A stretch of DNA of 12,273 nt from an uncultured Victivallales bacterium (GCA_934644965.1 CAKUDG010000039.1:1-12273); one strand, 5' to 3'; numbered from the stretch's first letter, positions 1-7,144 are shown. The notes: generated by a model from the letters alone, not told the origin. Program-made: numbers and translations.

Positions 1-70
1 GAAAAGTGGAGATTCTCCGCTTTCGGGCAAAACGCGAGTTGAGCTCAAATTTACCCCCGAAACGAAAAAA

Positions 71-90
71 CCGACCGGAAGACCGGTCGG
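71..90 (-). terminator. Intrinsic terminator of tRNA-Pro
   Basis: On the minus strand the sequence CCGACCGG-TCTT-CCGGTCGG forms a perfect 8-bp GC-rich stem with a 4-nt loop and is followed at once by TTTTTT (the a-run at 65-70 on the plus strand). It begins 16 bases past the encoded CCA end of the tRNA, so it is the natural end of that transcript. Confidence 0.9.
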
Positions 91-106
91 CGGAGAATCA
101 AAAAAA

Positions 107-183
107 TGGTCGGGGTAGGGGGATTCGAACCCACGACTTTCTGCTCCCAAAGCAGACGCGCTACCGGACTGCGCTATACCCCG
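107..183 (-). tRNA. tRNA-Pro (anticodon UGG)
   Basis: The minus strand folds into a complete 77-nt cloverleaf. The acceptor arm CGGGGTA pairs with TACCCCG, the D-arm is GCGC...GCGC, the anticodon stem TCTGC/GCAGA encloses the loop TTTGGGA with anticodon TGG at 34-36, and the T-arm GTGGG-TTCGAAT-CCCCC has the standard TTCGA. The discriminator is A and the CCA tail is encoded. A promoter-like element lies upstream and an intrinsic terminator directly downstream, so this is a single-gene transcription unit. UGG is the proline anticodon that can read all CCN codons by wobble when modified. No integrase or direct repeat is seen nearby that would make it an attachment site. Confidence 0.97.
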
Positions 184-212
184 TTGTGACCTTTGAAAAA
201 CCGTTTGCTGGT

Positions 213-240
213 AGAATAAGGCTTCTTTTGAAAAAAACAA
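213..240 (-). promoter_or_regulatory. Candidate sigma-70 promoter of tRNA-Pro
   Basis: Minus strand: TTGTTT (235-240), 16-nt spacer, TATTCT (213-218), placing the start near 206, about 23 bases before the mature tRNA 5' end. The match is moderate (3/6 and 4/6), but the position suits a tRNA gene. Confidence 0.4.
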
Positions 241-464
241 GTCGTCACGCATGGAAAAGCAGACTTTTCTCCAGTCTTTCTCTTCTCCCGGCTCTTCCCG
301 TCACACCCTCACTTGGCCCGTTTCTTCAGAATATCGGGGAGGCTGAAGAAAGGCCCCACTGATGCTCTGTCGGTACATCTTAATTCTTTATCACAGAAGA
401 TCCGCTCTGCCTCATCTCATGCGAGCAAAGGACAAAGGAAAAAGACTGCGGTCAAAGGGAAAAA

Positions 465-491
465 GAAAGGGGGAAAATTTCCCCCCCTTTT
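465..491 (-). terminator. Probable terminator downstream of the rdgC-like gene
   Basis: The plus-strand GAAAGGGGG-AAAATTT-CCCCCCCTTTTC is a near-perfect hairpin. Read on the minus strand, the C-run stem is followed by TTTCTTTTT. It lies about 140 bases after the stop codon of the rdgC-like gene. The stem is flanked by T-rich sequence in both directions, so bidirectional action is possible. Confidence 0.5.
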
Positions 492-630
492 CTTCTCCTC
501 TTTTCCCGTCTCTCAGTCACTTCGAAATGTGACTCTGCATACCTCCCTGGACAAAGAAAGCACTCGTGGAGGATGGCGTCGTGTTGAGAGGGGCGGGACG
601 ACGGCGGGGGCACCTCAGAGGGCTTCTCAC

Positions 631-1749
631 TCAAAGAGACTCCCGCTCCTTCGCCCAAAGCCGGATCGCTTCCTGCGTCTTTTTCAGGCGGTCCCCCTGC
701 AGAGATTTCGCAAACAGTTCAAAATACCCGCAGAGAACCTGATGCAGGATCCCGAGATTCGTAACCCGTTCCTGGAAACGGCTGTGACGTTCCATTTCCT
801 CCCCTTCCGGAAGATTGAGCCCTGACAGCGCAAAGGTGTCCGCATCAAAGCCGAACGTCCATTTCTCCGCATCGCCGCGCGCAATCATGATCTTCGCCTT
901 TTTTAGCTTTTTGCCGACCGCCAGCGCAGCATTTGCCTCAGCGGATGTCAGAGGATTTCCTTTCTTGACCACGCTTTCTCCCGCTCCGCTCAGATCCGGA
1001 TCCTTTGACTTCCCATTTGAAAACGCAAAGGTTAGCGGCCCTTCCAGAGCAATCGTGAATTCCCCGAGATCTGCCAGTTTCAGAACGCCGAGATTCTGTT
1101 CGGAATAGAACCAGAGCCAGGTCAGAAAGTCGCGTCCGGGCATGGCTTCATCCTCCGCACCGCTCTTTGAGGTGAAAGAGAGCGCCGGAAGATCCGTCTC
1201 GCTTTTCTGAAACAGTTTCAGCATCAGCTCATTTGGCGATAGCGGCACAGGCTCCACTTCCAGCGCGCGCACAAATTCCGCCGCGAATACGTCAAACTGC
1301 GATGCCGAACTGCAGGCAAGGTACATCACCTGCGCGGTCCGGTCCACCACCATCGCCGTCGCAGAAATATTCGGCGGCATTTTCATCAGATTCCGTTCGA
1401 CGGCATCTTCCTTGATCCGCCGCTTCTCGCTGCGCGGCACGGTCAGCGTGTCATTCGCCATCATGTACGCAAGTTCCTCCCGGCGGCAGATCGCATTCAG
1501 AAGCTGCGCCGGAATTTTCCGCTCTGCTTTCCGTAGATTCACGTAAAGGTGGCCCCCGCAGATCGAGGTGTTTTCGCTGATCTCCGTTTCAAGAAGATGA
1601 CGTCCGCTGACCCAGCCGATGACCGGATCTTCCTTTACATCATCCAGTTTGCCTGCGGAATATTTTGCCAGGCGTTCCAGAAAATCTTCCGGCAGTTCCC
1701 CGGAAAGTGGGCAGATCATCAGTGACGTGCTTCCGCTTTCAAAAGACAT
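631..1749 (-). CDS. rdgC: RdgC-like recombination-associated protein
   Basis: The protein is 372 aa, against about 300 aa for E. coli RdgC. RdgC is a ring-shaped, sequence-independent DNA-binding protein that modulates RecA and exonuclease access at recombination intermediates. The similarity is in order: an early GWVSG segment (residues 45-49, compare GWVPP), the basic ERKIPAQLLN (76-85, compare EKILPSPV), SEKRRIKEDAVERNLMKMPP (107-126, matching the [20 protein letters not shown] stretch), VVDRTAQVMYLACSSA (134-149, compare WIDTVNGLIMVDCASA), and a C-terminal part with LTSAEANAALAVGKKLKKAK (267-286) and FQERVTNLGIL (325-335). The extra length lies mainly in the middle and C-terminal half. 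The ATG is preceded by AAGGAG at good spacing. No neighbour shares its transcript obviously: gaps of 447 and 458 bases flank it. Assignment is by motif pattern only. The paralogous function could differ, as RdgC outside Proteobacteria is poorly studied. Confidence 0.72.
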   Translation of the reverse strand: MSFESGSTSLMICPLSGELPEDFLERLAKYSAGKLDDVKEDPVIGWVSGRHLLETEISENTSICGGHLYVNLRKAERKIPAQLLNAICRREELAYMMANDTLTVPRSEKRRIKEDAVERNLMKMPPNISATAMVVDRTAQVMYLACSSASQFDVFAAEFVRALEVEPVPLSPNELMLKLFQKSETDLPALSFTSKSGAEDEAMPGRDFLTWLWFYSEQNLGVLKLADLGEFTIALEGPLTFAFSNGKSKDPDLSGAGESVVKKGNPLTSAEANAALAVGKKLKKAKIMIARGDAEKWTFGFDADTFALSGLNLPEGEEMERHSRFQERVTNLGILHQVLCGYFELFAKSLQGDRLKKTQEAIRLWAKERESL

Positions 1750-2207
1750 CTTTACTTTTCTCCTTTTCTTCTCAGTGTTATCTCTTGTTTTTCTTCTCTT
1801 GCTGCTGTATCATTGCTGCCGCTGCGCCGCCGCCCGTGGCATGACAACACCCCCGCTGCCTCCCCAGGGTATGGACGGCTCCCGGGACAAATCCCCCCGC
1901 ATGGATCCTCTGTTTCAGGAAGCCAATGCCTCCCCGCTTCCCATTTCTTTCCCCCGCACAGTCCTCGTTTTTTCTTTTTCCTGTTCCTTCTTTTCCTGCG
2001 GCCTTTGTTTTTTCCCTCTCTTCCTCCCACGGAAAATCCGGCTGTCTGGAAAGGTTCGGGCGGAGGAAAAGCAAGACAGAAAACAAAGGAAAAAATCCTG
2101 AGCGTTTCTTGTTTCCTGTTTCATACAGGACCTGCTGTGCTTCTTCGGCGGAGAAGAGTATTGTAACGCTCCCTCTTCTTTTTCGCAAGCGAAGGAGAGG
2201 GGATTTT
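1750..2207. other. 458-base gap, pyrimidine-rich on the plus strand
   Basis: No credible gene. Open frames on both strands give Lys/Arg/Glu-rich or Phe/Pro/Ser-rich translations produced by a strong strand bias. From about 1930 to 2035 the plus strand is almost all T and C. The right end contains a hairpin with a T-tract. The promoter of the rdgC-like gene should be here, but I could not pick a convincing -35/-10 pair. Confidence 0.55.
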
Positions 2208-2216
2208 TTATTTTTT
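2173..2216 (+). terminator. Terminator-shaped hairpin, plus orientation
   Basis: CCTCTTCTTTTT-CG-CAAG-CG-AAGGAGAGG-type stem (about 13 pairs including G-U, loop CAAG at 2186-2189) followed immediately by TTTTTTATTTTTT (2204-2216). The U-tract is only on the plus-strand transcript. On the minus strand the same wobble pairs become A-C mismatches and no T-run follows, so it is a poor terminator for the TPR gene that ends at 2208. Confidence 0.55.
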
Positions 2217-4151
2217 CCCCGCTCCGGCGATTTTTGAGCGGAGTTTTGCAGAATCCACTTCTCCTTCCAGATTGAAGGAGAGAGCCTTCTCCCAGTACTG
2301 GACGGCCTTGGCCTTGTTGCCTGCGGCGAAATAAATGTCACCCGCGTGGTCGAGAATGACAGCATCGGGGGACTCCTCATTTTCTTCCAGTGCGGCAAGA
2401 CATTTTTCGATCCATTGAACGGCTTCGGCATATTTCCCGAGCCGGTAACAGACCCAGGCCATGCTGTCGAGGATTTCCATTTTTCCGGGATCCTTTTCCA
2501 GGGCGCTCCGGATCAGGGATTCGGCTTCCTCGAGTTTTTGTCCGTGATCGGCCAGAGTGTAACCAAGAAAGTTTTTGAGTTCAGGATCATCCGGAGTCTG
2601 GAGCAGCAGTCCGCGGAGCAGACGTTCAACCGTCGCAAGATCGCCGTTCTTTTCCGCATAGACGGCATGGGTCAGAGTCAGGTCCCTGAGACTCTCATTG
2701 TCCCCGGGAAATTTCTTTTCCGCGGCTGCGCAGGCCCGGCGAATGGCCTCCTGCGCTTCCTTGTGTTTTCCCAGCCGGTTATGGCAATGCGCCTCCAGAT
2801 AGAACTTTTCAAAGGAATCCGGCATCGCCGAAAGACGCCGCAGGGCTTTCCTGTATTCGCCCGACTCGAAAAGCAACCACGCCGCCCGATGCAGCACCGG
2901 GGGATTGGCCGGATGCATCAGCAGCGCCAGTTCATACGCCCTGAGCGCTTCGGACAGACATCCCCCCTCCTGCAGCGCAATCCCGTAAAGCAGATAAAAG
3001 TTCCACGGCACCTGGGGAAAATCCGACAGAATCCTCCTCCATACCCGCGCCGCATTCATGAAGCATTTCTGCTTGGAATACACCTCCGCCAGCTGAATCC
3101 AACTGTTCAGATCCCGCTGATTCTCCAGAAGACTTTTCAGCAGAATTTTTTCGATCACTTCCTCCCGCCCCAGATCTGCCAGAAGCGGAAAAACAGGCGA
3201 ACTTTCGACCACGCCGAAATGATCGGTCCGGGAAACCGCATTCAGATAAGTTTCAAGCGCTTTGTCCCGGCGGCGGATCTTTTCCCATGTCGGTGTCGGG
3301 AAATAGGCAATGGGTTCAGGCCGCAGCCTTCCCTCTGCTCCCAGCGCATCGGAACGGAACAGAAGTACGGCCTGCGCAGTCCGGATGTCTTCTCTCAGGA
3401 CGGGATCGTTTTCCACAAAGTCGGCGAAACGCTCTCCCCCCGCAAAATCCTTCTTCGATGCATGAAGCAGAATCAGTTTCGCCAGCACCACGGCAATCTG
3501 ACTGTCCGCTTTTCCCGGAGAACGGCGCCGTGTGTTCGATGTTGCTGGAACTCCGCTGTCTACCCCCTTTTTCCCTCCGTGAAGAATCGTTTCCGCGGCG
3601 GCGGAAAGCAGCTTTTCCGCTTCGTCAGGCCGTTTCGCTGAAATCATCAGATCCGCGGCCGCAATGTTCAGCGGCAGCGCATCCGGAAAACGATGGGCAA
3701 GAGAAAGAAGCCGTTCCTGGAAGAGTTCGGTTTTTTCCGCCTTCCCCAACTCGAAAAGCAGAACCCGGATCAGCTGTTCCGCATACGGATTTTTTTCCAG
3801 AGCCAGAATCAGCCGTTCAAAGTCCGGTTCGGAGAGCACTCCGTTCTGCATTCCTTTGAGCGCCACTTCCAGATACAGCGCAAGGGATTCCATTTCCGCC
3901 GCTTCTTTTGCCTGCGGCGAAAATTCCCTTTTTGCTTCCGGTGCGGAAGGGAGAGTGTCCCCGCCAATATCTTTTGCGGAAAGCAGACCGCAGAAGAAAA
4001 GAATTCCCAGCACCCGGGCAGTCTGTTTGATTTTCAGAAACACAGGCGCGGCCCTTCCGTAAACGGTTTGCATTCCCGCCTTCAGCGACATCGACGGCGG
4101 CTTTGAAAGCAGCGGATCCGAAAACTCCACGCGTGAACAGCTTCGTTTCAT
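2208..4151 (-). CDS. Exported tetratricopeptide repeat protein
   Basis: The protein is 647 aa from the outermost ATG. A hydrophobic core VLGILFFCGLL (residues 47-57) followed by SA suggests a Sec signal peptide with cleavage near residue 59. From the first Met the n-region would be 46 residues, which is too long. The ATG at 4073 (residue 27, MQTVYG, preceded by GAAGGCGGG) is therefore the more natural start. There is no lipobox. Residues 90-340 are helical with divergent repeats. From about 350 to 625 TPR units are clear, for example LAEVYSKQKCFMNAARVWRR, LYGIALQEGGCLSEALRAYE and LDSMAWVCYRLGKYAEAVQW. The last three units (NFLGYTLADHG at 527-537, LDSMAW at 561-566, ILDHAGDIYFAAG at 599-611) match a conserved C-terminal signature of envelope TPR proteins. 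The likely role is a periplasmic scaffold, with the partner unknown. It lies 83 bases downstream of the COX24-like gene and may share its promoter. Confidence 0.85.
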   Translation of the reverse strand: MKRSCSRVEFSDPLLSKPPSMSLKAGMQTVYGRAAPVFLKIKQTARVLGILFFCGLLSAKDIGGDTLPSAPEAKREFSPQAKEAAEMESLALYLEVALKGMQNGVLSEPDFERLILALEKNPYAEQLIRVLLFELGKAEKTELFQERLLSLAHRFPDALPLNIAAADLMISAKRPDEAEKLLSAAAETILHGGKKGVDSGVPATSNTRRRSPGKADSQIAVVLAKLILLHASKKDFAGGERFADFVENDPVLREDIRTAQAVLLFRSDALGAEGRLRPEPIAYFPTPTWEKIRRRDKALETYLNAVSRTDHFGVVESSPVFPLLADLGREEVIEKILLKSLLENQRDLNSWIQLAEVYSKQKCFMNAARVWRRILSDFPQVPWNFYLLYGIALQEGGCLSEALRAYELALLMHPANPPVLHRAAWLLFESGEYRKALRRLSAMPDSFEKFYLEAHCHNRLGKHKEAQEAIRRACAAAEKKFPGDNESLRDLTLTHAVYAEKNGDLATVERLLRGLLLQTPDDPELKNFLGYTLADHGQKLEEAESLIRSALEKDPGKMEILDSMAWVCYRLGKYAEAVQWIEKCLAALEENEESPDAVILDHAGDIYFAAGNKAKAVQYWEKALSFNLEGEVDSAKLRSKIAGAGKK

Positions 4152-4234
4152 CTTCTGTTTTTTCCCCGCTCCGCGCGCATGCGGAAAACAGCAGACGCGG
4201 CGGAACGGAGAAAGCGCGCAAGAAGCATCGGTTC

Positions 4235-4324
4235 TTACTTGTTCTTATGACGCATCGCCTTCAGCATTTTTTTCCGTTTATGCTGAGCGATTTTTCTGCG
4301 GCGTTTCTTTCTGAGGTTTCCCAT
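4235..4324 (-). CDS. 29-aa basic COX24/mS38-like protein
   Basis: A very short gene. The product begins MGNLRKKRRRKIAQHKRKKM and ends with RHKNK, and is nearly half Lys and Arg. The layout KKRRRKIAxHKRKKxxKxxRHKxK is the AURKAIP1/COX24 C-terminal domain pattern. That domain occurs in the mitochondrial small-subunit protein mS38 and as free-standing proteins of about 30 residues in Bacteroidota, Chlamydiota and Verrucomicrobiota-type bacteria, where a ribosome-associated role is presumed. The start ATG at 4322-4324 has AGGAAAG at proper spacing (CAGGAAAGATCCGACATG) and the frame closes with TAA. A candidate promoter is at 4371-4398. It is followed by the TPR gene after 83 bases. Family membership is by motif recognition. 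The shortness lowers certainty, but the SD, promoter and composition agree. Confidence 0.75.
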   Translation of the reverse strand: MGNLRKKRRRKIAQHKRKKMLKAMRHKNK

Positions 4325-4370
4325 GTCGGATCTTTCCTGTTTGATAATTGCAAAAAAACAACAGACCTTC

Positions 4371-4398
4371 AATCTAACCCTTTTTTCTGAAATCGCAA
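4371..4398 (-). promoter_or_regulatory. Candidate promoter of the COX24-like gene
   Basis: Minus strand: TTGCGA (4393-4398), 16-nt spacer, TAGATT (4371-4376), giving a leader of about 40 bases before the ATG at 4324. The whole gap 4325-4456 is A/T-rich compared with its surroundings, as expected of a promoter region. Confidence 0.4.
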
Positions 4399-4456
4399 AT
4401 GAAAAGGTGTTCTTTGTGCGTTTTTTTTTACAATCCGGGGTTTCGCAAGAGGAAAT

Positions 4457-5770
4457 TTACTTGCTTTTCGCGGCAATCCGGATGACCCGGACATCTGTCA
4501 GAATCTCATAGACGGCAGGTTTTCTTCCGCAGAGAGTCGTGAACGGCATGGTAATCCCCAGAATCAACCCCAGCACGGCAAACAGATACGCACGAAGAGG
4601 CAGCACCTCCACCATGCAGTCATATCCGCGGGTGATGAAGATCCCCCAGAACCACATGCCGAAAGTCTGTCCGCGCAAAGCCAGGGACAGCCCGTAATAC
4701 AGCAGCACGAAGAGCAGCCACAGCGGTGCGCAGAAAAGATAAATTCCCTTCAGTTCCTCCGTCCCGCACCAGAAGGCGGAACTTTCCGAAGCGGAAAGAC
4801 AGTTGTACACCTTACCGCTTTCCGTATCGGTCCATTTCGATCCGCTGCGGAACCCTTTGAGAACGTCGTCTGTCTTCGCCGGCGCGCGCGGAGCAGCGGT
4901 TTCCATGACGGCCTGGGTTCCTTCTCCCATTCCGGCTGCGCCGTCTTCAGCCGCCGCTCTTCCGGCGCCCAGGGAGCCGATCGCCCTGTTCAGCCTGCCG
5001 ATTGCAGAGGAAACGGCGGTGGCGTCTTCCTTCCCCTTTTCAGGTGTATTTTCACGGTTTTCACTGACCTCATGATTCGCAGTCCCGTTCTCCGACGAGG
5101 CGATTTCCTCTGCATGGAATTCCGCCCTTTCCTGAGCAACGGCCAGAAGACCTTTCCTGTTGTTGTTCCCGGCGGAAGAGGATGAAGAAGAATCCTTGTG
5201 CTGCTTGTCTCCGGCTTTCTCCGACGCTTTTTCCGTTTCCGCAAGCTTTTCCGCTTCCGAACGGAGTTTTTCTCTGAGGCGGAGTTCCTCGGTGACGAAG
5301 GGGGAACTGGAATCTGTCTGAGAGGCGGCTTTCAGGAAGGCCGCTCCCGTGCCGACTCCGCCGATGACGAGCGCCGCGGCCAGAAGGACGATCCAGTCAT
5401 AAAGAGCCGCGCGCATGCGGAGTCCGAGTCCCGGAGGGTCGGGAACATAGGCGTTCTGGAAGGAGGTCCTGACAGGCGCGTTTTCTTTTTTCTTTTCCCG
5501 GGAGAAGACGGATTTCAGGCGGTTCCCGAAGCGGTTCTGCTCTTCGAGCTCGGGATGCACGTCCGGATGATCTTCTCCGAGACGTTTCTCCTGTTCCGCA
5601 AGCAGTTCATTGAGAAACGCGAAATCCTCCGCCTTTTTCCAGGCCGGGAGCATGGAGTTTCTGACCGGGGTTGCCGGGAAGACCTTGTCGGTCTCCACCC
5701 ACTTCATCAAAGTTTCCTGGTCGACGGGGCCCAGGACTTGTTCTTCCTTGTCTTTTACGTAAAACTGCAT
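4457..5770 (-). CDS. GYF_2 and RDD domain membrane protein with a large insert
   Basis: The protein is 437 aa. Residues 2-53 form a GYF_2-type module (FYVKDKEEQVLGPVDQETL, then VFPATPV and MLPAWKKAEDF), a presumed cytoplasmic peptide-binding domain common at the N-terminus of RDD proteins. RDD-type membrane features are LRMRAALYDWIVLLAAALVI (117-136, first helix with the Arg and Asp), then ALRGQTFGMWFWGIFITRGY (364-383, equivalent to the G-x-T-x-G-K-x-x-x-G stretch with the Lys lost) and a last helix at about 393-412. Between helix 1 and helix 2 there is a hydrophilic insert of about 190 residues (150-340). It is Glu/Lys/Ala-rich, with a run of six Ser (194-199) and an Ala/Gly-rich part, and has no family I recognise. 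The ATG has AGGATAACAGGAT upstream. It lies 74 bases after the sixA-like stop codon and is probably in the same operon. Function is unknown. RDD proteins are variously proposed as transporters. Confidence 0.8.
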   Translation of the reverse strand: MQFYVKDKEEQVLGPVDQETLMKWVETDKVFPATPVRNSMLPAWKKAEDFAFLNELLAEQEKRLGEDHPDVHPELEEQNRFGNRLKSVFSREKKKENAPVRTSFQNAYVPDPPGLGLRMRAALYDWIVLLAAALVIGGVGTGAAFLKAASQTDSSSPFVTEELRLREKLRSEAEKLAETEKASEKAGDKQHKDSSSSSSAGNNNRKGLLAVAQERAEFHAEEIASSENGTANHEVSENRENTPEKGKEDATAVSSAIGRLNRAIGSLGAGRAAAEDGAAGMGEGTQAVMETAAPRAPAKTDDVLKGFRSGSKWTDTESGKVYNCLSASESSAFWCGTEELKGIYLFCAPLWLLFVLLYYGLSLALRGQTFGMWFWGIFITRGYDCMVEVLPLRAYLFAVLGLILGITMPFTTLCGRKPAVYEILTDVRVIRIAAKSK

Positions 5771-5844
5771 GATGTGATCCTGTTATCCTCTGGTCCATTG
5801 CATCCGTATCTGGATGGAAAACTTAGCGCATCAAAGGCGTTCCG

Positions 5845-6489
5845 TCAAGACAAAACAGTGCCCGGAATCAGATAAAAGCGTTTTTTCATCCGCAAAGACC
5901 GGGGAAGGCGCCAGTTCTCGGAAGCAAAACTCATGCACGCAACAGTCCCCGGAGGGAAAAAGGCGTCGGCAAGGTCGGGGCAGAGTCCGGAGGCAAGAAG
6001 GGAAACGGCAGGGTTGTGTCCGAAAAGCAGAACGGTTGTGACTTCCTCTCCTGTCTGTTCCAGGAGATCCCGGAGCGTGTCGGCGTCTCCCCCGTAGATT
6101 TCCCGCATTGCGGCGATTTCCTCTGGGGTGAATCCCAGCTCTCTCCCGAAGATTTCCGCCGTTTCCAACGCCCGGAGTGCCGGGCTGGAAAAAATCAGAC
6201 GCTCTTCTTCAGCCCTGTTTCCTGTCCCGCCGTTTCCGCTTCTGCTGTTGTAGGGAGTGCTTCCAGAGTGTTGGGGATTGGCAGGAAGAACGCCAGACGG
6301 TATGGTCGGAGGCTCGGCTGTCTGTTTTCTTTCACTCAGGAGCATACGGAGTCTGAATGCGTTTTCCTCCGCTTCGCGGATCCCGCGAGGTGTGAGTCGG
6401 CGCCGGAAATCCCCTCCTCCGGAAAAGCCAGGAAAGGATTCAGCGGAGGCATGGCGGATCAGGATCAGTGTCCGGAGTGGGACTGTCAT
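5845..6489 (-). CDS. sixA: SixA-like phosphohistidine phosphatase
   Basis: The protein is 214 aa, of the histidine phosphatase (phosphoglycerate mutase-like) superfamily. Motifs in order: LILIRHASAES (8-18) with the catalytic RH at 12-13 (RHA, where SixA has RHG), RRRLTPRGIREAEENA (29-44), FSSPALRALETAEIF (100-114) with the second phosphate-binding Arg at 106, then VTTVLLFGHNPAVSLLASGL (150-169) with the second catalytic His at 158, and a C-terminal FPPGTVACMSF (178-188) typical of SixA. E. coli SixA is 161 aa. The extra length is a Ser/Gly/Pro-rich segment at about 52-96 between the first two motifs. Its start codon overlaps the stop of the flavin reductase-like gene in TAATG with a GGAG 7 bases upstream, indicating translational coupling. 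Substrate is unknown; no His-containing phosphotransfer protein is encoded nearby. Confidence 0.85.
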   Translation of the reverse strand: MTVPLRTLILIRHASAESFPGFSGGGDFRRRLTPRGIREAEENAFRLRMLLSERKQTAEPPTIPSGVLPANPQHSGSTPYNSRSGNGGTGNRAEEERLIFSSPALRALETAEIFGRELGFTPEEIAAMREIYGGDADTLRDLLEQTGEEVTTVLLFGHNPAVSLLASGLCPDLADAFFPPGTVACMSFASENWRLPRSLRMKKRFYLIPGTVLS

Positions 6490-7055
6490 TATTCCGCTCC
6501 GGAGGAAACGTTTGTGCGGAAACTCGGTACGGCGGAGACGGAAAGGATTTCCCCGAAATAAATCCGGTGAAAATCTCCGGCCGGATACAGTTCCTGTGCC
6601 TTTCCCGGAGGGATGAATGCGCCCGGCAACATCTCAGTACGGAAGGTCTTGCGGCATTCCACGGCGAGTTCAGCCTCCTCGAACACGGGGGCGGCGACAT
6701 GCCCGGCGGGGACGGGAGTGAGTCCGGCTGCTGCCGCCTTGTCCGGGATCTCCCTTCCCGATCGGGTGCCGCAGAACTGCAATGCGTTTTTCCATTCTCC
6801 GCCGAATCCGCAGAGGGTGAAATCGCTGTATCTCTCCAAAAAGTCCGCTGTGTGGCGCTGAGGGCGCACGACGATCATGGCAAAGGGCTTGCTCCACATG
6901 ACGCCGAACGAACCCCAGCCGACGGTCATGAGATTGTAATCTCCGGTGCGGAAGTCGCCTGCCGCAAGAAGGAGCCAGCTTCCGCTCCATTGATGGAACA
7001 CTCTGCATTGGAACTGTTCAAAAGGAATTTCACTTCTTTTTGTTCTGGACGTCAT
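6489..7055 (-). CDS. Flavin reductase-like FMN-binding protein
   Basis: The protein is 188 aa from the ATG at 7053-7055. The flavin reductase-like split-barrel fold is recognisable: GSWLLLAAGDFRTGDYNLMT (25-44), the GWGSFGVMWSKPFAMIVVRP stretch (46-65), HTADFLERYSDFTLCGF (68-84), then a region corresponding to the SGRE of the family (TRSGREIPDKAAAAGLTP, 97-114), APVFEEAELAVECR (122-135) and FHRIYFGEILSV (162-173). These proteins bind FMN without covalent attachment and pass electrons from NAD(P)H or ferredoxin-type donors. The frame is open back to 7250, but the start at 7055 is chosen for three reasons: AGGGAG lies 9 bases upstream, the upstream residues have no family resemblance, and a strong promoter (7116-7144) lies inside that extension. 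It is the first gene of the flavin reductase-sixA cluster. The physiological partner is unknown. Confidence 0.85.
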   Translation of the reverse strand: MTSRTKRSEIPFEQFQCRVFHQWSGSWLLLAAGDFRTGDYNLMTVGWGSFGVMWSKPFAMIVVRPQRHTADFLERYSDFTLCGFGGEWKNALQFCGTRSGREIPDKAAAAGLTPVPAGHVAAPVFEEAELAVECRKTFRTEMLPGAFIPPGKAQELYPAGDFHRIYFGEILSVSAVPSFRTNVSSGAE

Positions 7056-7115
7056 GGATGGGGTCTCCCTGTTCTGTGGATCTGTTTTTCTGAGTGCAAA
7101 CATCTTCAGCATGCG

Positions 7116-7144
7116 AAAATAGGCTTTCTGAGGCGTTTTTTCAA
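7116..7144 (-). promoter_or_regulatory. Promoter of the flavin reductase-sixA operon
   Basis: Minus strand: TTGAAA (7139-7144, 5/6 match), 17-nt spacer, TATTTT (7116-7121, 4/6). It predicts a start near 7109 and a leader of about 55 bases to the ATG at 7055, and rules out the longer open frame from 7250. Confidence 0.6.

Larger units (their letters stand above)
184..630. other. Gene-free stretch between tRNA-Pro and rdgC-like gene
   Basis: About 450 bases with no convincing coding frame. Open frames here have low-complexity, Arg/Ser/Phe-rich translations and no recognisable family. It holds the tRNA promoter at its left and a G-run/C-run hairpin at 465-491, which can serve the gene to the right. 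Confidence 0.6.

Noticed and set aside
107..183. tRNA-Pro as an integration site for a mobile element
   Set aside because: No integrase, no repeat of the tRNA 3' end and no foreign-looking genes are adjacent to it.
6..362. 118-codon open frame across the tRNA-Pro locus
   Set aside because: It overlaps a perfect tRNA gene and its terminator on the other strand; the translation is their shadow.
1778..2431. 217-codon minus-strand frame crossing the gap between the rdgC-like and TPR genes
   Set aside because: It overlaps the TPR gene 3' end in another frame, and its Lys/Arg/Glu-rich translation reflects the purine bias of that strand.
2346..3641. 431-codon plus-strand open frame
   Set aside because: It is antisense to the TPR gene, with Arg/Phe/Gln-rich composition and no motif; it arises from the codon bias of the real gene.
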